A DNA stretch of 64,000 bases from Typha latifolia (GCA_019914945.1 CM034106.1:9610001-9674000); one strand, 5' to 3'. Shown: positions 44,301-57,365, counted from the first letter of the stretch. Program-made: numbers and translations. The notes: generated by a model not told the origin, from the letters alone.

Positions 44301-47300
44301 GGTTATCATTTTGTGTTAACATGTCATGTTAACACGATCCATTTATTAAACGAGTTATATAGGTCGTGTCGTATTATTCATTTAATAATCGGCTCGTGTT
44401 TGTATTACGATGAAGTTAACTTAGACTCGAATATAACCTGACAAGATTGCCAACCCTAGTCAAAATCGGCATGTTAGCTTAGGTAGGCCAAAGCCAAAGC
44501 AAGCCGCCAGCCAACCCGCCAAGACTGCCATGTTGCTACTCCGCCTCCTTTCCCAGCCACATTTCCAATCTACAGGATGGCCTGTGTCTGCCCCGTCAAG
44601 GCAGCAACCTTGAACGTCTTTCAAAACATTGGAGAGAGATTATCTCAGTCCTTGCCCAAGCGAATGGCATTTTCATGATCTTTTCAGCCTTATTGCTTTC
44701 GGAACAATAAGAAAAGTCATAGATTTATCAGGCCTCGACTAAATAAGTAATCTTAATATAAGAATTATACTCAATTACTGGTTATAATGATCATGAAACT
44801 CAAGAAAATTGGCAACATCCACAGAACAAATTTATCAAAAGAAATTTATGCCTTAACAGGTAACTTCTTTCACAGCTACAAACTTACCAGAAAATGAACT
44901 TCCTGACAACTCAAGAAAAGTATCAGACAAATAAATAGGAAAACATAGCAACTCGGTGAGTACTCTTGTAAAGTTCTTTCCACTATCTGTCTATCTCTTT
45001 CATCTGAAATTTCTAAGAGCCAACACTACCGTTCATTATGTTGTTACTTTGATTAAGAGCTATTAAGAACATCAAAGAGACAACAAGGCGAAATGCAAAT
45101 TAAATTGTTGTAACATTATAAATTATCAGAGACATCATCAATTACCTCTGATGGCTCAAACCATACATCTGGATTCATTGAATCGGCATACCTATAATAT
45201 GGCTGGAAAGGACAAAAGGAAAAGGTTTTACAAGAGAACATATAACACAGAAATAAGACAGCATGTAACAACACTTCCAAGTAAAAGGAAACATGATTAT
45301 AGGGTCACCTTTGGTTTTGGAATCACTTTAGTCCGAAGGCTTACAGAGCACTCTTCAAGTTGTGATTCAGAAAATCCAGTACCTAATTGCCAAAGGAGAG
45401 TATTATTGTGGCATTGATTTCAATCTGATTTGAGATACAACAATAAACAAGCCTCTCTTCCCAATTATTCAGGATCAGCTATGATTATAATACATCTTCT
45501 GGCTTACCTATATTACAAATTGTTTGATACTCTTCATTGTTTTCATCATAGCAAGCAAGGAGAAATGAACCATAAACCCCTACAAATAAAAGCAGTATTA
45601 GCTATAGGATGGCCAAAAGAAACCAGAGAAACATTCAACAGAAGTACTAAATACAAAAACAGCTTAAGAAAGTTATATCAGATGCTGCAGAGAGTACTAA
45701 AAGAAAGATGTATGTTATTTTTAAAATCCTAAATTTCAAACTTGGTATATTTCTTGACATTTACCTGTCCGTTTTCCTCGGCCATGGAAAGCAGCAATAG
45801 GCACCAAATCTAGTGAATCACCAATGCTGCAGAAATTGTTATAGTTAAATGACCAACAACTGAAGATAATAACTCAGCGATAGATACATCTGGGGAAAAA
45901 TTAAGACATCCCAATGCACATGGCTCCTGTTTTCTAATGCTCTGATGTAACCATGAATCTAAACTTAGTCCTAATAGATGGTCAAGACCATAGAAAAAGT
46001 ATTTGAACCATGGATGGCCGAGCCGTGCCGAGCCATGCCGGGCTCGCACGGGGCTGTGCCGAAAGTGCCATGTGGAGCCTTTTTTTTCTAATTTTTTTCT
46101 ATTTTCATTGGTTATTATCAAATCAATTGATCAATTGATCATTTAGAAGACTTAGATAAAATTAATGATAATGAGACTAAAGATAATAATGATGATGGTG
46201 ATGGTAATAATAACGAGACTTAGTCGGGTGACGGTGATAATGGAGATGAGAAATGCGTCCCTGTTATACAACCTTCTCAGAGAGATATTCTTTTTACAGA
46301 GGACTTAAGTTTATAGAGAACAGGACATTAGGAGAAGTGCACCCACAGGATGATATAAGTTTATCATAATTACCATCATATCAATCACACCCACCAGAGC
46401 CAAAACACTATTATTATATTCTATATCTATAATCTGCATATGTTTATGGTGTGTTTGTGTTTATGCCGATGTCATTCATTCCCGTGCATGTTTAATATTT
46501 ATATCATATCATAGGAAAATTATAAAATTTCTATTTGTATGAAGACTGTGTTAGACGTTATAATAAGCAATACTATCAGTGAATAAGTTTTGAATAATAT
46601 CGACAGTATTTAATGCAATATTCTCGTGTTATTCTTATGCCGACAAATAAAGTATTTGATTCTTCTCATCATTTTACGTTCAACTAGATATTAATTTTAA
46701 TTACTAAACTATTATCGATTAATATTATGTATTCAATTATATTATGAAGTGTTTCAATCACTAATATTAGTTTTAATGAATATCTTCAATCATAGTATAT
46801 GTTGAATAATATTATATTTAACTGTTATTTTATCTTCAATAAAATGTCATTTACAAAAATAATCTAAAAATAAAATATTATAATGTAGGTTTTAAACTTT
46901 TAATATATATATCTAAACCAAAAACTAAAGATAAACATATCAAAGACCGCAAAACATATTTAAATATTCTAAAAAATTTATTAAAAATATTCTAAATGCG
47001 TGCCAGTGGCACGTATGGGTGTGCCACTAGCACGGTGGGGCGTGTCGAGGCATGTCGCTCGACACACCCTTTGTCGACTGGCACGTGCCACTAGCACGGC
47101 TGTCGTTGATTTGAACTATATAAAATTAATATCACGCACCGAAGGTGGCCGGCCACCTACGTGGGGGTTCAGTTTAAGCAATTCGGAAATCAATTTTCAA
47201 CCACCTATCACCAATACAGCTCCCAAGTTACTATCTCATGTTGTGCATCTTCCTTAATTACTAGTCATATGTTTCATTGGATAAAGGACCCGACATAATC

Positions 47301-50300
47301 AAAGTATCATCATTATTCCACCTACCCTATCTCTTTTTTTCTGCAATTTTATATACTAAAATTAAGAATATGTACATAGATTTTTATTATTTTCAGGTAT
47401 TTGGAGCAAATTAGTTTCCACCTGTCCATGTAGTCTTTCTTTAATTTCAGCCAGTTGTTTGATCTCTTTGAAGGCTCATATGTAGCATCTTTATCCAGTG
47501 TTTTGATAATCAATCCTTCACAACTACAGAAACATTAGAACGTAAGTTGCAGGAAGAAAGCAAGCTTGTATTCAAAAAAGAAACAAAGAATAACAGTCAC
47601 ATTGAAATTCCTCAAACAATAGTAGTTAGACAACTTACTGACAGATATACAGGTAATCAGAAAGTAAAAGGTCAATTAACTTCCAAAGTCCAAACATACA
47701 GAAATTGACTAGGGCAGTATTGAAGCATACTATTTTGACACGATATTGATATTTCTTGGTCATTCAATAAATAAAGATTATATGCCTTTCTACAATATAT
47801 AAATTCTTCACTAAATGCATTTAATGCAACAAAAAGGAGAGAATAAACAGGAAAAAATATGGTTAAATACTACTGAAGCAATCATCGCAAGGAAACTTCA
47901 TATTCTGTTCTATCACCGCAGAGAAGGACCATAATTACTTAAAGATATATATGTTCCTCATAGAATCATAACAACTAGAGCTATATAATATTAAATGGTA
48001 ATCTTAGATGAAATATTAGAAATTCTATCCTAAAATTTTCATCAGCAGCCATGAACATAAAGTATGAAACAGCCACCCAAAAGAGAACAGTTCTGTAGAA
48101 GCCAAAATCTAATGACAGTGTGCCAATAACCAGAATATTACCAGCTTAAGAGTTAACAATTGTCAGAAAAATAAGAACTTCCACATGACACAAGACATGG
48201 ACACAACAACAAGGAAGCTAGCAGAATCTATCAGTTCAAGGAATTATTCATCAATATTTCTGTTGCATCTTATGTTTATCCATACAATCCATCACACTAT
48301 TTGAGATGGTAAGGTTCTACTCATATTAAGATTAAGCCCTCAAACTAGATATATAACTTAAATGTACATGTTTTTAGAGAAAAGCATTATCCCTCTCAAC
48401 ATATACCAATCATGAGTTTTCTGATTTTCTTATACATAATGCACTATTTCATGATTAAAAACGCTTCTTTCCTTGCTCTTTACTTCAAAGTCAAAACAGC
48501 TATTCAAAGTTACTTTTAACAATAAAACATAGTCCAACTGACCAATCTAGATAACATAACTACACAAGTGCCACAAAAGATCCACTATGTAAGAACATGA
48601 ATAATCAGGCCTTCATCATTCATGGTACATTGGTAGCAGATAAGAGAATCAGAAGATATGAAGTGAGACATCACAAGAATCAAATCGAATATAGCTCAAA
48701 TAGGAATAAAACTAGCAATCCACATTTAGCAGCATCAAGAAGAAGGATAACATTAAGCTCAGCAATTTTTTTCTCCATAGTATTATAACATTTGTATGCC
48801 TTGCCTACCTGGAGTTGACAGCTGCCTCAAGAAACTTCTGTATTTCCTCAAGATCATTTGATGTTATTGCAGTTGCAAACTGAAAAACTCCTGGTACTTC
48901 CTCAAAAGAGCTATAAAGGTGCTGGACAAGGCCAAATCAGTCAAAAGAGTGAATATCACTCTTGCCATTGAAACAAAACACTGTATTCACGACAATAGCA
49001 TTTATATTATTCTTGACAGTTGAATCAATCCCAAGTGTGTTCTGTATATATATATATACATGCATATATACATACATAAGTACATATATATATATATATA
49101 TATCAATGTTTTGAAAGATGGCCGTGGGTGGCAGCCAGTCACCCCATTGCCTAGCTGCCTAGCGCCAAAACAGAAAACGGGCGACAAAGCGAATGACAAG
49201 ATGGGTGACAAGGCAATTTAGCATTTTTAATGTAAAAAGTAATAAATAAATAAACATATTATATATATATATAATTAACTAATTATTGCTTTACACTTTT
49301 ACTTCCTCCACCAATTAACTCACATTTTGAAAAAAATAAAAAGTAAAATTACTGTATAGAATAGGAAGACAGTAACTACTATGTCTAACTAATTACTGAT
49401 TTAAAAACAATAAAAACAGGAACCGATAATTAATTGCTGATTATTAACTCTAGTTTATTCACATTTCAAAATCCTCTACAGTAAAAAATTGTAAGAGAGC
49501 TCGGGATTAGCATAGCAAATTAAGAGAGTTCGAAAATTAGTAATTCCTCTAATTAATTCCTATAGTTGTTTACCATAGCAGATTAAGAGTAATTGAATAT
49601 TTAAGCATGGGAAAATTAAAAATTTTAAAACAGCAAAAATGAGAAATTGTAACTCTGCAAGAGAGCGGGAGTGAGTGAGCGAGAGAGACTGGGAGGTGGA
49701 AGAAGATTAACTCTGCATGCACGTATACATGATCATTGGGCCGGCCGGGCCGGATTCGGGCCGGACTTTTCGGGCCAACCGGGCTTAAGTATTTGTTCAC
49801 GGCCCAACCCACCAATCACTTGGGCCGGGCCGGGTTCGGGCCGGGCTAGAATAGTCTAGCCCGTTACCGCCCGTCGGCCTGTGAGAGATTGGGCTATCTA
49901 GTCGGGCCGGGCTGGCCCGACCAACCAATCACTCAACCTAACCCATATTTTAGCTATTTTTATAATTTTTTTAACTATTAGCTTATTTTTTTAAAAAATA
50001 TTTATATTCCTCCATTTAAAAAATAATTAAAATAAATTAAAATTTTTTAAAGATGTGCTTAAAATAATGCAAAACGGTACAATACCAAAAAATTTCTATT
50101 GTAGCAATGGTAAATTACCGTAGCAGAACGGGCGGGCCTAGTTGCGGGCCAAATAGGCGGGCTTTCAGGCCGGGTTGGGCGGGCAAAGGGCTAGCCCGTA
50201 CCGCCCATGGATAGTTCGGGCTCGGGCCGGGCCGGGTCTAAACCGGGTCCGGGCCGGGTCGGGCACGGGCGGGCTGAGCCCTTTGATCATGTCTACATGC

Positions 50301-53300
50301 ATGCTGACGCTCATTGCCGCTCGTGACTTTGTTGTGGGAGATTGGTCGCTGCATTCACTACCGTAGGCGGAAGATTATTTTTTTTCTAGGGTTTCGGTGT
50401 GAAGAGCGAGCGAGAGAGAGAGTAGGTGGGTTTTTTTTATATAGGTTAGTGACTAAAATCTGACCCACTTCACTTCGGCCCCGTCAAGAAATGGCAGGCC
50501 AAAGCATCGACTGCCTAGCGCTTTTGAGCTCCTAGGCAAGCCGCCATTTGCCCTCGCCAAACAAATTAGTAGGGCAACCAGTGCGCTGCCTTGCCATAGC
50601 AGCCGCCATTTCCGCTATTCAAAACACTGATATATATATACAACGAGATATATTAGTAGCTTTATGTTAAATAATTTACATCTTTCCCCAAAGCTTTAAC
50701 AGCAATTCTATAGTGCATGGATCCGAAAAACTATATCTCGAGGTTAAACAAGATTAAGGATTTTCTATTTCTTATATTTAGATTAGGTTTTTATGATCCC
50801 AAGACGCAATCGGTGGTTAACAAAGTGTTAAAACTTTGAGATCTCAAATTTTTTACACAAATTTTGTGAAGAAACTGAGAGTTGGACTACAAATTATAAC
50901 TAATATTCAGGAATAATTTAAAACTTTAATAACCATCGTGTATGTACATAGAGATTCACAAAAGCTCATTTCAAGGTGAAGAGATAAAATAGTCTCATTT
51001 TAATTCACCTTGGGATGATTTTTTCTCAAATCCCTGAGCACTCCTAATGGCTTTATATGTGTTCAATTTCCTCAGGTTTCAACATTAAATTTGCGTGCTC
51101 TCTCCGGATCAGCTTCCTAGCAAACAGAATATCGAATAGATTCCAAAGCCCCTTCATTTTAGCTTAAGACTAATGACACCAATTCCTAGAGTGACAACTG
51201 AAACTGCCCTTAATGCGCAAGTGAAAGCCCTCAGTGACTGTGTGTATTATTACTTGGACCATAGTTCATATTAAAACATTTCAGTGGTATGAGTACTATG
51301 TAAATGTCTTACTCACATATATATCAAAAGCTAAACAAATATCTAAAGATCAGAAATTCAGAACTACACCATCATGAGGAACAAGATTGTGCAAGAGCAA
51401 TGTGTGCACAATGATGCACTAAACTACAACTTTCTCTGAGAAATAAAGAACTGTGATACCTCTCGGCGAACTTTAAGTTGCTCCTCCAGAAGAGGTTGGC
51501 CATTTATATATAGAATATCAAAGCCAAAGGTACAGACTGCAACTTTTATGTCACTTAAGATAACTCCCTTGCGAGCTCGAGTGCTAAGGACCTGCAAGAA
51601 GGAAACATAACTGCTCCATAGCAGCTCTAAAATAGCTTGGACAAAATATAGTTATGTTCTTTTAGCCAATTGCTAAGTAACAAAAAAAATTGGGAATATG
51701 AACTGAAGATGCTAGCTGTGCAGGTGCAGATAGATATTTCTGAACTGTAAATTCTGGTATGCAGAAAACATGAGGTTTTGATATGCATATGGAACATGAG
51801 GTTTCCTGTGGCAATAAGTTAGCAGTATTTGGGTGATATCTACAGCTTAGATAGTGGCAAAGACATCAATGGAGTTGGGCAAAAACATGAAAGTGTTAAC
51901 CAAATAGTAAATATAAAGAGAAACTTGAAACTCGATAAAATCATTAACATTATTTGTTAAACAAGACTTTGCTAATCACACAATAAAAATCATCTCCAAT
52001 ACTCGTTAAATTCAATATCATCCAACCAACTAAGTCCGGTATAATTCTTACATTTCCTCCCCAACAGATATAATTTGCTCAAGCATCTAACTTTTTTCAC
52101 TTATAAGTAGCATATTATGTTGGTCCCATCTCAAAAATCAAATAGAAAAAGAATTAAGAGGACAATTTACCTATTTTTATGAGTAGATTATGCATGAGAC
52201 CCTACATTTCTATAAAGGAACCAAAAGAATATTCTTCAGGACCATTTATGTAAGAACCGGAAAAAAAAGGGTTGAGAGAGGAGGGTGCACGTGCTGCACG
52301 TCCAACCCCCTCCCCTCCCCCCTTCCGGCACGTGACGAGGCAGTCGTCGAAATCTCGCTGAATCCAATCTATTTTAAATTTTTATTTTTGCACTGTAAAT
52401 TAAACCCTAATTTTTCTCTCTCCTCAACCCCTTCCCCTCCAACCGTTTCCCTTTTCTTCTTCCTCTCCTCCTTCGCTTTCTTCTTTCTCACCGTCGGAGT
52501 CACGCAGTGGAATCAACCGGCCGGAATGCCGCCAGAGCCATCGGAGACCACCACGTGACTCCTTAGTAAGCCCTCTCCCACCTCTCAATTTTAATTTTAG
52601 TTTAATAGGTTAAAACAAAAATACATAATTTGTGGGATTTTGGCTTCGCCGGCAACTCACGCCGGCTAGCGGCTTCGGGTCGCTGTTGCTCGTGTGCCAA
52701 AGCCTCGCGTCGTCGACCTCATGTCGCAGGCACGCTTCCCTGAAGTGTTCGTGGCTCGATGGGTGGTAGAGACGACTCCATGGCCGTCGGCCATGGAGTC
52801 GAGCTGTCGACCGTCATCTATGGCTTCTCCTCCACCTCTCGTGGTCTACTGGGTCGCGAGAGTGTCGAGGAGGTTAGGATGCGGCCGACAGATCGTCGTC
52901 GGCAGTGACCGCCGGCATTTTTAATATTTTTTATTTAAAAATATTATTATTATTTATTATTAAAGGTGGTAATTTTTAGCACGTGAGCTAGAAATTAGAG
53001 ATTCAGTTGTCTTGCCTAGACTCAGGTGAGTGGGTTCACTCACATATTTATTTTTATTATATTTCGTACTTGTCAGACCATGTAATTTTATGTGTGCAAA
53101 TTTAATTGTTATATTTTCTGTGTGCATTTAATCATTATACTCAGTGCATCGCCATACCTTGTGCAAATATTAAATTTTAGTGAAAAGACAAAAATGAGAC
53201 TAGTATTGGTATGACTTAAAGAACAGTCCCGGTATAAATCACTTGCGATTTTCCGTGGTGACTCAAATCTATCTGAAAGTCTAGGGGAAAGTCCTAAATC

Positions 53301-55910
53301 AGATCACTGCGGTAACTTTCTTAAGTGACTCTAGCAAGGTTAGGGAACAGTCCTAGGATGAATGATTACCATCTAATAACTCTAATCGGATCAGCTATGA
53401 AGAAAGTTTCAAGCGTCATATTGAGGTGACTTCTAGTTTATGTGGATCCACAGAGTATAGATCCATTGAGACATATGACAGTATAAATATTAGAAAGATG
53501 TTAATATGTTGAAACTGTGCAAGATTACAAGTTGTGACTCTCTATTGTTATCATTGTCATTATTTAAAGAGCATGCCTATTGCAAATTATTAAGTATATG
53601 GTTGATTTAAAAAAAAATTTATTCAACATTAATAAAATTTAGAATTTATTTGGTTTTCGAGTGGATTCCACTCACTGAGCTATAGTTGTTGACTCATGGA
53701 TTCTTTTTATTTATTTATTTATCTATCTCAGATAATAGTCAGCGTGGCGACTGAGCGAAACGTACCCGAACTCCATCTCCACTTAGAATCCACCTATTTA
53801 CTTTTTCGCTCTTTTTGATTTTATGCTTTAAATTAAAAGTTAAATTTATTTCGTTTAGAGACTCAAAAGCAATGACATTGTTTTATAATTATTGCAATTA
53901 GTTTAAATTTAATTAAGCAAATCTTCTTCGTTTATTTATTTTTGCCATCGTACACTTAGGAAATATTAATAAGGCTTCGTATATCTCAAACATATTGAGG
54001 TGCATGGCCGGTCATGATTCTTATTTCGGGTCGTGACAATTTAATTCACAAGCATAAATGAAACAAAACTACTAGAATGAGAAGGAAATAGGACAGCAAA
54101 GAGAAACCAATTCCAGTAGAATAACCAACCCCAACCATTGAGACTAAAGGCTTGATTGTTGTTATTTGTAATTCTAAGAAAATCTTATGTAGCAATACTG
54201 ATATGTCACGAAATGGAATTTCAATACAATATAAAAGGATATCTAAGAGAAGGAAGAAAAATTGCATCTATAAATAAATGATTTGACTGAACTTCCTACA
54301 AACTTAAAATAAATATCAAACCTGGAAAGGCAAAATTCTCTGTTTTTCACGGTCGTAAGCAACAATCTCACAATCCAGCACAAAAGATCTGACAGTCGGT
54401 TTTCTGAATCTGCATTCAGATGCCAAATCAATTATCAATGCAAGCATTACACTTCCAAGTTCCAACTAGTTATCAATTCTAAGAAGTCCAATCATACAGA
54501 CGTTCCCTTCTAAATTGAACAATTTAACAAAAAATAATAGGGAAATAGAAAAACAAACAAAAAGACAGCCGCCATAGTGCATGCACACCTTAGTGCATGC
54601 AGTAGTAAGTCAATTATCAAAATCAAGAAGGATAGGATATCAATAGGTGGCTTCAAATGATCTTATAAGCTAAACATTTCGTAACTCTAAGATCCTTCAA
54701 ATAAAGGATAATCTTCAAGGACTTACTATTTTCAGATAACAGATGTTCAAAGGTCAATTTCAAGAACCTTTATGCATTCAAACCATGTCTCCCATGAATA
54801 TTTTCAAGGATCAGAATAAGCTGTGGAGACAAAATTTTGAATTAATAATAAATAGAAAAGGAACAGAATGAAAGGAGCCTACGAAGCCAAGTTAATAAAC
54901 GTCCAATTTTAGTCAAAAGTTGCTTCCCAATGGCTGACAAGAAACTTGAAAAACAATCTGACTCTTCAAGAAAAAGAGATTCAATGTTATCACAATCCAC
55001 AAATACTGGAGAATAAAAGAAATCTCTTAAAGAGAAAGAGATGACCTCTCCAACCCAATATTACTATATATGAAAGGTCTATTCACCCCAAGATAAAAGA
55101 GAACGGATATCTGGATTGTAACCATGCTATCAATGGACACTTGCAAAATAGTAGTGCCTTAGAGATGAAACTTTCTACCACACTTCAATTGTGGTGTTGC
55201 ACTATAAGGTGGTTATTAGCATGATAGATTACAAGCGTCTAAAACAAAACAAACATAAACAAAAGCTCTCCACATGGCTAGCATCAATTTGTTCATCAAA
55301 TAGTTGCAGAATAGGGCAACATAAGTCATTAATGGCTTAATGCCAATTGGGAGTTCACCTAGAACGAGTTCCTAATGGCAAACACTATCCTGAACCAAAT
55401 GTGGCATCTCGAAAAAAAACATACGACAAACATTTTTCACTAGTCCCAAGAAAACATACAATGTTTGCAGTAATAATATGGAAGAAAGCTGGCAGGCAAA
55501 TATACCTTGACACAGCATTGACAACGTCTGGGTACTTTCCAGTATTTCGTTCAGCATTGCGACTATAAATCTCTACCGCTCCATCCTCCAAGTAATGGAT
55601 CTTCATTTGAAATAAGAAACTAAGTGCAAGTACACAAACATGTGAAGAAATTGTAACATTCTAAAGAAATTAGCAATACCTGAGCACGCTCACCATCATA
55701 CTTATACTCACACGTAAATTCCATACCCTGGAACTTATCAAGGATCTCTGATACGGCTTTTGTTGGCTTTGCCAACATGGGTCCAACAGGCACGCCTAGA
55801 GAAAAATTGCAAGCCTTCGGGAGTTTCCACACACCAACTTGAAGAAGAGCTGGGACAATTTTATCATAGATAGGAAGTACTGAATATACTTGCTTGATGA
55901 TCTTCCCAGC
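38864..55910 (-). CDS. LIG1: DNA ligase 1, 3' half (5' exons not in window)
   Basis: ATP-dependent replicative ligase that seals nicks between Okazaki fragments in the nucleus. Thirteen exons, transcript order: 55680-55910, 55506-55600, 54322-54409, 51460-51591, 48809-48921, 47422-47523, 45765-45826, 45508-45579, 45309-45382, 45146-45202, 39221-39298, 39032-39109, 38864-38932. All are GT-AG, in phase, and sum to 417 codons including the stop (416 residues). Motifs in order: the adenylated Lys in [50 protein letters not shown], and [15 protein letters not shown] then GISLRFPRL near the end. The tail is acidic (QDDEDDD). The N-terminal DNA-binding domain, about half of the normal 750-800 residues, is missing from this window. 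The frame is open throughout, so the gene may be intact beyond 64 kb. Introns are swollen by transposons. Confidence 0.93.
40940..41723. mobile_element. 784-bp hAT-type element nested in the 40142 hAT
   Basis: The left end TAGTGTTTTGAAAAGC and the right end, reversed, CAGTGTATTGAAAGGCGGC, form inverted repeats. It is flanked by CTGCAATG (40932-40939) and CTGCAATA (41724-41731), 7 of 8 equal. A (GT)n run lies inside. It has no coding sequence. Confidence 0.8.
41297..41344. repeat. (GT)n microsatellite
   Basis: Dinucleotide run; the Cys-Val frame it creates is not a gene. Confidence 0.88.
42400..43430 (+). pseudogene. hAT transposase relic
   Basis: Pieces in several frames: a BED-finger-like start around 42450-42570, [10 protein letters not shown]...[14 protein letters not shown] near 42700-42785, and the C-terminal dimerisation block [18 protein letters not shown], then [12 protein letters not shown], at 43322-43420. 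The order fits a hAT transposase. Many stops make it inactive. Confidence 0.8.
46009..47108. mobile_element. 1.1-kb hAT-type element with exact 8-bp duplication
   Basis: ATTTGAAC flanks both sides (46001-46008 and 47109-47116). The ends are CATGGATGGCCGAGCCGTGC and, reversed, CAACGACAGCCGTGC. The edges are GC-rich and the centre AT-rich. Fragments inside (46140-46340) may be old coding sequence. It lies in the LIG1 intron between exons at 45826 and 47422. Confidence 0.85.
49039..49103. repeat. (TA)n tract split by an element
   Basis: TA-rich run; the element at 49104-50629 landed in it, and the run continues at 50630. Confidence 0.75.
49104..50629. mobile_element. 1.5-kb hAT-like element carrying a nested MITE
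   Basis: The left end CAATGTTTTGAAAGATGG and the right end, reversed, CAGTGTTTTGAATAGCGG. Both flanks read ATATATAT, but this is a TA repeat so the duplication is only suggestive. Removing the nested MITE leaves about 950 bases. Confidence 0.75.
49724..50295. mobile_element. 572-bp GC-rich MITE nested in the 49104 element
   Basis: The ends TATACATGATCATTGGGCCGG and, reversed, TAGACATGATCAAAGGGC are inverted repeats, flanked by CATGCACG (49716-49723) and CATGCATG (50296-50303), 7 of 8 equal. Edges are packed with GGGCCGGGCC words around an AT-rich core. Confidence 0.85.
52249..54038 (+). mobile_element. 1790-bp solo LTR with exact 5-bp duplication
   Basis: Starts TGTAAGAACCGG and ends GGGTCGTGACA. 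ATTTA flanks both sides (52244-52248 and 54039-54043). About 700 bases of its right end match the fragment at 56630-57336. It lies in the LIG1 intron between exons at 51591 and 54322. The open frames inside (52190-52924) have no known domain. Confidence 0.9.
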
Positions 55911-56629
55911 CTTTAAAAGAAAATAACAGAACAATTGGAAAAAAGAGAAAAGAAGTCAAGAAAATTCAACAGCCTCTGTTTCATTGTTAAATTAGGACAA
56001 ATACCATTTATAAGAATAACAACATGAATAGAATATCAATGCAAGGAAACCAGTGACCAGTGATACTAGAAGTTTCACAAGTTTCATATGTATTAGATTT
56101 ATTAGAGTTATATCGTTATTCATTTTATTTACATACATGATTATTTGTATAATTAGAGCTAAGGTATAACGCCCCCGCCCGGCATGTGCACGTGCACGCC
56201 CATGCGCCCACACGACGCATGCGACAAGACGGGTAGGGCCCGTCATGCACAAATACACTCTTGTGCTCATATAATCCATCATAAGATAAATCATGACATA
56301 ATCAAGTTAAACCTGTTAACATATAACTAAAATCACTGGTACATCAGTACACTATAATCCAACATGTATTATACAATTCATCGTCTAATACAATGGAATA
56401 CAAATATCTAATAATGGTATAACTTAATATCTATATAAACTATCTTCTATACAATCTCGCGTTTATAGCTCATCTCATCTTTTCTCCAAGATATCTTTTT
56501 ATAATATCTTAAGTCACTATCACATACCACAAATATTTAAGAGGGGTTAGAAAGAAATAAAAAGAGTTATAAGCTAAAAGCTCAGCGAATAGACCTTACC
56601 CCAAATCAGTGATGCCAAAAAAGTTAATC

Positions 56630-57336
56630 ACATAATGATACCATCTGATGACCCTAATCGGATCAGCTATGAAGAAAAGTTCCGCGCGTCATCTCGACAT
56701 GACTTCTAGTTGATGTGGATTCACAGGGTTTAAACCCATTGAGACATATAACAATATAAATATTGAAAAGATGTTAATATGTTGAAACCGTGTAAGGTTA
56801 CAGGTTGTGACTCTCTCTATTATTATCATTGTTATTATTTAAATAGCATGTCTATTGCATATTGTTATAAATATTGTTGCTTTTAGTTTAATTTTACTCA
56901 TCATTAATATAATTTAAAATTTATTTAGTTTTCGAGTGGATTCCACTCACTGAGCTATAGTTGTTAGCTCATGGATTCTTTTTATTTATTTATTTATCTA
57001 TCTCAGGTAATAATCAGCGGAGCGACTGAGCGAGATGTACCCGGACTCCACCTCCACTTAGGATTCACATATTTACTTTTTTGCTCTTTTAGATTTTATG
57101 CTTTAGATTAGAAGTTTTATATATTTAGTTTAGAAGTTTTATTTATTTAGTTTAGAGACTCAAAAACATTAACATTGTTTTATGTTTATTACAATTAGTT
57201 TTAAATTTAATAAAACAGATTTTTATTTTATTTATTATTTTGCCATCATACACGTAGAAAGTATTAATAAAGCTTTGTGTATCTCAAGCATACTGAGATG
57301 CATAGTCGATCATGATTCCTATTTCGGGTCGTGACA
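56630..57336 (+). mobile_element. LTR fragment, sister to the 52249 solo LTR
   Basis: Matches the last 700 bases of the 52249 LTR (CTAATCGGATCAGCTATGAA ... GGGTCGTGACA). Its left part is missing or replaced, so it is truncated. No target duplication. Confidence 0.8.
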
Positions 57337-57365
57337 TGACCCATTACCCTATCACTCACTGGTTA

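Larger units (their letters stand above)
40142..44458 (+). mobile_element. hAT transposon, about 4.3 kb, degenerate
   Basis: The left end is TAGGGGTTGCAAAAC; the right end, reversed, is TAGGGTTGGCAATCTTG. Flanks ATTGAAAT (40134-40141) and GTCAAAAT (44459-44466) differ only by three transitions, so they may be a decayed 8-bp duplication. A transposase relic lies inside (42400-43430). A second element sits at 40940-41723. Confidence 0.75.
39464..44631. mobile_element. Outer hAT-like element in LIG1 intron, holding a nested hAT
   Basis: The right end reads CTTTCAAAACATTG, matching the ends of the elements at 40940, 49104 and 57366. The left edge (AAAGGCAGCCGTGGG, CACCTAGCGCC) matches the left part of the 49104 element, but its first bases are damaged and the duplication is not clear. 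The LIG1 intron between the exons at 45146 and 39298 hosts it. Border on the left is approximate. Confidence 0.5.

Noticed and set aside
40142..44458. Functional hAT transposase gene
   Set aside because: The transposase pieces lie in different frames with many stops.
45146..45196. Acceptor at TATTATAG for the LIG1 exon near 45200
   Set aside because: It shifts the frame. The upstream TTTCCAG acceptor gives PYYRYADS and restores the family sequence.
52190..52924. Two plus-strand frames inside the solo LTR
   Set aside because: LTR sequence with no domain; no sign of a gene.
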